DNA of 64,000 bases. Source: Rhodocollybia butyracea (lineage: Eukaryota > Basidiomycota > Agaricomycetes > Agaricales > Omphalotaceae). Every line of letters starts with the position of its first letter. Position 1 is the first letter of the stretch. Below the pieces are notes generated by a model. The model ran no database searches and had not been told where the DNA came from. It was given only the letters and a program-made list of their open reading frames with translations. Of the stretch, positions 60,430 through 64,000 are shown one piece after another. A program made the translations under genes and the position numbers. Location of the stretch: positions 248,001-312,000 of the forward strand of contig JADNRY010000027.1 of the NCBI GenBank assembly GCA_015501585.1. Direction: 5' to 3'.

Positions 60430-61006
60430 TGGAAAGCACTTGAAAACCATCAAAGTGATGCTGTAAGACACCCCAAATGATTGCTACACACACTCAGAAT
60501 GATTGTTCAAGACAGTTCAAATGATTGTTCCAAGCACTCAAAGTGATTGCTGGACAATCCAAATGATTGTCTCAAGACACTGTGACCCATTTCCAAAAAC
60601 AATCATATTGAGTGTTCTGAACAGTCAATTTGAGTGTTTCATACCATCATTTGGAGTGTTTTTGACAATCATTTAGATAGTCCTGAACTGTTATATAGAG
60701 TGGTTCAGACTATCATATTGAAAGGTTAAGACAATCACTGAAAGTAGTTCAGACAACCTATAAGAGTGATTTAGACAATCATTAAGATTGGTTCAGACAA
60801 TCAATATAAAAGTATAAGACAATCTTTTTGAGTAAACTGGACAATCAATAAGATTGGTTCAGACAATAAATATAAAGGTATAAGACAATCTTTTTGAGTA
60901 AACTGGACAATCATTAAGAATGGTTCAGACAATCAATATGAGTGTAAGACAATCATTTAGATTGTGTTTTGGACAATCAAATCCATTGTTTTTCCTTCCC
61001 GTAGTG
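60430..61006. repeat. Right subterminal repeat block and TIR of CACTA
   Basis: Many copies of AATGATTGT / GACAATCA separated by 10-20 bases, with a local tandem unit near 60780-60930 (TTGGTTCAGACAATCAATAT.. and AAGACAATCTTTTTGAGTAA, twice). The right terminus ends CCTTCCCGTAGTG. Confidence 0.8.
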
Positions 61007-61750
61007 TGACTGCTCTCAAAACCTGCCTGGGCTATTTCTAAGTTACCTCAGACCCAGGCCTCAAGCTAGACAGCTTCACCCTCGTGCAACGGAGGTTACG
61101 CACCAGCGTTGAATATGCACCTGATTCCAATTCGGGGCAGTCTGGGGCTCAGTCGATGAAGGTCGAAGAAGATCGAGGAACGCCAAAGGAACGCGGTAGA
61201 TTGACAGGGTGTTAAATCATATAGTTGGACAGTTAACATATAAGATAAAGCGGTGTTGCGACCTAGTCTAATTTTTTAGCGAGAAATGAATCATTAAAAT
61301 ATCGCTAAAAGAGAAAATAATTTCAGCATCGAAAGCTGTAGAAAGGTCACCTGTGAGAGATCGACTCGACTGGTGCGATTGATATCAGGATACACCCAGA
61401 AGCTTACGTGCTGGAATCGATTCAGTACTACGTCTTATTCTGTCTTATTGCTGTCTTATTGACAGTTCTTGCCAACTTCGCTGAAGGGGAAAACCGAGGA
61501 ACCAATAAACCAATGAACCAATGTTGTTGATGTTGTTGAGCCGAAAAAGACCGAAAAAGCGCTGAGCGGGACACTGCCACTGCTTATTCAACAGCTCCGC
61601 GCGGCACGAACGGCGCTTGGCCTCTTGGCCCGAATACTATTGTTAGCGGATCCACAACTTCGGCCCTTTTTTCAACCGTCATGAGGTTTATAACCATCGT
61701 GTTTTATTTTTTTACTTCGACCCACTTTCTACCCTCCCGCCACATAAATT
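61007..61750. other. Flank between CACTA element and secreted-protein gene
   Basis: No supported gene. The last part (about 61690-61750) is T-rich and precedes the ATG of the next gene. Confidence 0.4.
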
Positions 61751-62893
61751 ATGCGTATCCCTCTAATTTCACGTTACTTCTCGCCTGAAGAAGAAACCCA
61801 AACTCATCGCCGTTATCGCAGAAAAGGCGGAGGAGGAAAAGGCGGCGGTGGAAAAAGTGGTAGCAGTAGTAGTACGTTTGTCGTTCTCTTATTTTCTTCG
61901 CGAAAGTTTACTGACCGTCTTGTAGGTAGCGGAAGCAGTGGTAGCTCTTCTGTCGGTGCAAAAGGTTCTACGTCCCCCGTAAAATCGTCAGGATCTTCGC
62001 GCTCTGCCACGACTTATGGCAATGGAGGTGGAAAAGCGACGACTATACCTTCTGGGCAGATATTCTCGGGCAGATCCCAAGGCGGAGGCACTAGGAATCA
62101 GGTTTTCGGCACCAGGTAAATCTAGGTACAATTCGTGGGTCAGTATAACGTTGCTTAAAGTTGTAACTTTTACTAGTACGTATGGAAGTGGATACCCTGG
62201 TTTCACTACAAGAGGCGTCGCGAACCGAGGCTTTCCATTTTTCTTCTGGCCCATAGTTTGGGGAGGAGCTGCAGCCGGAGGAGGCGCGTATCTCTTTGAT
62301 TCTTCTGAGGTAAGTAATCTCTGCTCCGATTCCACCATCTACATATACGAAAATCTAACTTTTTTCCCTAGTATGGCACGCCAGATAATTCGTCCCGTCC
62401 CGGAGGTCCAATGATGACTTCAACATTTGTCTCCTCCTCTTCAACTTCCTCCAACGCCACCCTCTCCCCAACAACATTCCACGTTCTCGCAGATAACACT
62501 ACACTAATCTCCCTCATCTCCGCAATAACCACAAACTGCTCCTCCAACATCAACGCTTCCCTCTCGTCCTCCAACACCTCCAATCCCAGCGCATACAACT
62601 CCTCAGATCCAAACGCGCCGCACCCAGAGTCGGCGATAGAGTATTATCGCGCAAGCAGTGTCGTGCTAACGCTGAACGGGTATAATAATTCTGCCGCGCT
62701 GAGTAATGACACGTCTGCTCCGAATACCCCGATACCGAGTGGGATTGATACGAATCTCGAGAACTGTTTGAACCAGACGATTGGGGCTGCTGTACCGCTT
62801 ATTGATGGAGCTATGGCTAGAGGTGCGGGGAGTATCGAAGGTATTGGGCTACTGTCGCTCTTTATTATTTTGTTCCAGGTTTTGTCGTTTTGA
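61751..62893 (+). CDS. Ser/Gly/Asn-rich membrane or GPI-anchored protein
   Basis: Four exons, with introns at about 61874-61925, 62116-62175 and 62310-62371. The start is MRIPLISRYFSPEEETQTHR, then Lys/Gly-rich (KGGGGKGGGGKSGSSSS). After splicing there is a hydrophobic GFPFFFWPIVWGGAAAGGGA, YGTPDNSSRPGG, a Ser/Asn-rich segment with many N-glycosylation sequons (NATL, NTTL, NCSS, NASL, NTSN), EYYRASSVVLTLNGYNNSAA, and a hydrophobic tail (GLLSLFIILFQVLSF) that may be a GPI-attachment signal or a membrane anchor. Resembles uncharacterised agaricomycete proteins with the same YYRASSVVLTLxGYNN block. No catalytic motif seen. Confidence 0.65.
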
Positions 62894-63056
62894 TTGTGGT
62901 TAGGCTACGGATTTGAGTATTATACACGTATAGTAGATAACGTATAATATTATTACTGAACGTTTGAACGTTTGACGATGGATTATCGATCAATCAACAG
63001 CTATGCTGCAAGCTTCCCAGTGATGTCATTCCAGCAACATAAGGTACGGAGACGCT
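62894..63056. other. Intergenic
   Basis: Downstream flank of the membrane-protein gene; nothing else recognised. Confidence 0.35.
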
Positions 63057-63064
63057 CCGAAAAT

Positions 63065-63606
63065 GGCAAATGCAGTCCCCACAAACTTTACATAAGCATT
63101 GCATAACCCTCTCACAGCAATTAGCCGATATATTTAGGCTACATCTTCAATGAAACGTACTGCTTTAGTGTAGTGGTTATCGTGTCACACTTGTTGTAAT
63201 AAGCTTGAGGCTCGCTGTTCAATTTTCGCTTTTGGCAATTTTTTTTCTCCGTTATACAACTTTGCTAGGTAGCCGCTAGCGTTAGGTTAGGTTAGGTCAG
63301 GTTAGGCGTTAGGGTTTTTACGCCCGCGCGCAGCGCGGGTTGTTTAGGGTTCGGGGTTGGGTCAGTTAGGGTTCGGGGCTGGGTCAGTTAGGGTTCGGGG
63401 TTGGTTGGTTAGGGTTCGGGGCTAGGTTTAGGGTTAGGCGGGGGTCCGGGGGCAGCGCCCCGCTTTAGCGTTAGGGTTGAGAATATATACCAGGCCGGAG
63501 GCCTCTCAGTTTAGATTAACAGCCTGAGCGTGCAATTAAGCGCCAGGATCATAGCCACGGATTGTTATGTAACGCTTATGTAAAGTTTGTGGGGACTGCA
63601 TTTGCC
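63065..63606. mobile_element. TIR element with 8-bp target duplication
   Basis: Ends are inverted repeats of about 40 bases (GGCAAATGCAGTCCCCACAA.. and its complement ending CTGCATTTGC). CCGAAAAT flanks both sides (63057-63064 and 63606-63613), an 8-bp duplication as in hAT elements. The interior has a tRNA-like head (63160-63248) and GTTAGGTTAGG/TTAGGGTT-rich sequence (63283-63480) including a GC-rich hairpin. No ORF. Confidence 0.8.
63160..63248 (+). ncRNA. tRNA-like sequence (SINE-type head)
   Basis: TTTAGTGTAGTGGTTATCGT fits a Pol III A-box, GTTCAATTTTC is a weak B-box, and a T8 run follows. The acceptor stem does not pair, so it is a tRNA-derived relic rather than a working tRNA. Confidence 0.4.
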
Positions 63607-63745
63607 CGAAAATGTGGAAACCTTGTACGCTGATATTAGAACAGCTCCAAAAAATCCGGGAAAGTCATTGAGAGGGAGGATTGCTTACAAGAGTTTCTGT
63701 AGACTTGTGCGTACAATAAGAGACTGGATGCTACAAAGTATTAAC

Positions 63746-63843
63746 GTCCCCGTCGATTAGTGGTTAGATCATCACGTTGTGGTTGCGAAAACATCGTGGA
63801 TTTAGCAACCGTGAAGACGCAGGCTCGACTCCTGCCAGGGACA
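63746..63843 (+). tRNA. tRNA-His(GUG) with intron
   Basis: Acceptor GTCCCCG/CAGGGAC (one mismatch), D-arm GATTAGTGGTTAGATC, anticodon stem TCACG/CGTGA with loop TTGTGG..C, giving anticodon GTG. An intron of about 27 bases follows position 37. T-arm GCAGG CTCGACT CCTGC, discriminator A, then a T6 run near 63868-63873. Confidence 0.72.
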
Positions 63844-64000
63844 TCGCACTCGATGATGTTGGATGCATTTTTTCTTTCTTCTTCTTCTTCTTTTGTACAG
63901 TTCTACTCCTGAGATACTGCAAACAATTTGTAAAGCTGTGCCTGCCATAAGCCATAAGAGACTGGATGGTACACAGTGATATTGAGTGGGGTAGCTGTAG
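63844..64000. other. Right edge of window, no gene seen
   Basis: Contains the pol III terminator T-run and a (CTT)n microsatellite near 63874-63892. Confidence 0.4.

Larger units (their letters stand above)
48975..61006. mobile_element. 12-kb CACTA (EnSpm-type) transposon
   Basis: The left end begins CACTATGGAAGGAAAAACAA and the right end, read on the other strand, begins CACTACGGGAAGGAAAAACA; they match for about 34 bases with two mismatches and one gap. A 2-bp TG flanks each end. Subterminal blocks of ACAATCAT-like repeats fill about 400-570 bases inside each end, as in CACTA elements. I recognise no transposase, so it is probably non-autonomous. It contains an hAT-like TIR element, a Copia retrotransposon and a split host reading frame. 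Confidence 0.85.

Noticed and set aside
63283..63480. Chromosome end (telomere)
   Set aside because: The TTAGGG-like repeats are degenerate, lie inside a TIR element with a target duplication, and are followed by an apparently normal tRNA-His gene.

Overview
The window looks like a chromosomal segment of a filamentous basidiomycete, most likely an agaricomycete. Genes carry many short GT..AG introns of about 50-60 nt, and several products belong to families I know from Agaricomycetes: an F-box family, a CBM5-tailed GH18 chitinase, DUF6533-like sequence, an HMG-box fragment, tandem isoprenylcysteine-methyltransferase-like genes, and Copia, CACTA and hAT-like transposons. There are no bacterial-style operons. 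All coordinates were worked out by eye; splice sites are predictions.

Left part (1-19.1 kb) is gene-dense and ordinary. It holds an SSX2IP/Msd1-like coiled-coil protein (536-3394, +), an FAD phenol-hydroxylase-type monooxygenase (3578-6249, -), the small DNA polymerase delta subunit POLD4/Cdm1 (6844-7725, -), an F-box protein (8133-10563, +), a gene-poor stretch to 14.0 kb, a GH18 chitinase with a CBM5-like tail (14018-16016, +), and a fungal protein kinase (16577-19097, +).

The middle (19.1-33.5 kb) is a local segmental-duplication array. It contains four intact-looking ICMT-like methyltransferase genes (all -), two intact and several broken copies of an uncharacterised fungal family (all +), and two broken copies of the last exon of the neighbouring kinase. 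Repeats have inserted into it, including a 331-bp MITE and a 673-bp element whose insertion sites can be read by comparing paralogous copies.

Next come an MFS drug/H+ antiporter-like transporter (33908-37008, +) and a tandem array of six intron-containing tRNA-Thr-like units, each followed by a T-run (37.6-39.4 kb). After these lie a decayed hypothetical gene, a Gly-rich CsbD-like stress protein (41006-41790, +), a TIR element, a single-exon F-box protein (43153-44712, -) with a head-to-head decayed paralogue, and HMG-box and DUF6533 fragments.

From 48975 to 61006 there is a 12-kb CACTA-type transposon. It begins CACTA and ends TAGTG, has about 34-bp terminal inverted repeats and dense ACAATCAT-like subterminal repeats, but no transposase that I recognise. 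Nested inside are an hAT-like TIR element, a 5.96-kb Copia retrotransposon (52389-58351; 5-bp target duplication GCCAA; near-identical LTRs; frameshifted polyprotein), and inside that Copia a 746-bp solo LTR (target duplication TTATC). The Copia splits a reading frame belonging to the CACTA body. The right end has a secreted/GPI-type Ser/Gly-rich protein gene (61751-62893, +), a small TIR element with an 8-bp target duplication, a tRNA-like head and TTAGGG-like repeats, and an intron-containing tRNA-His (63746-63843).
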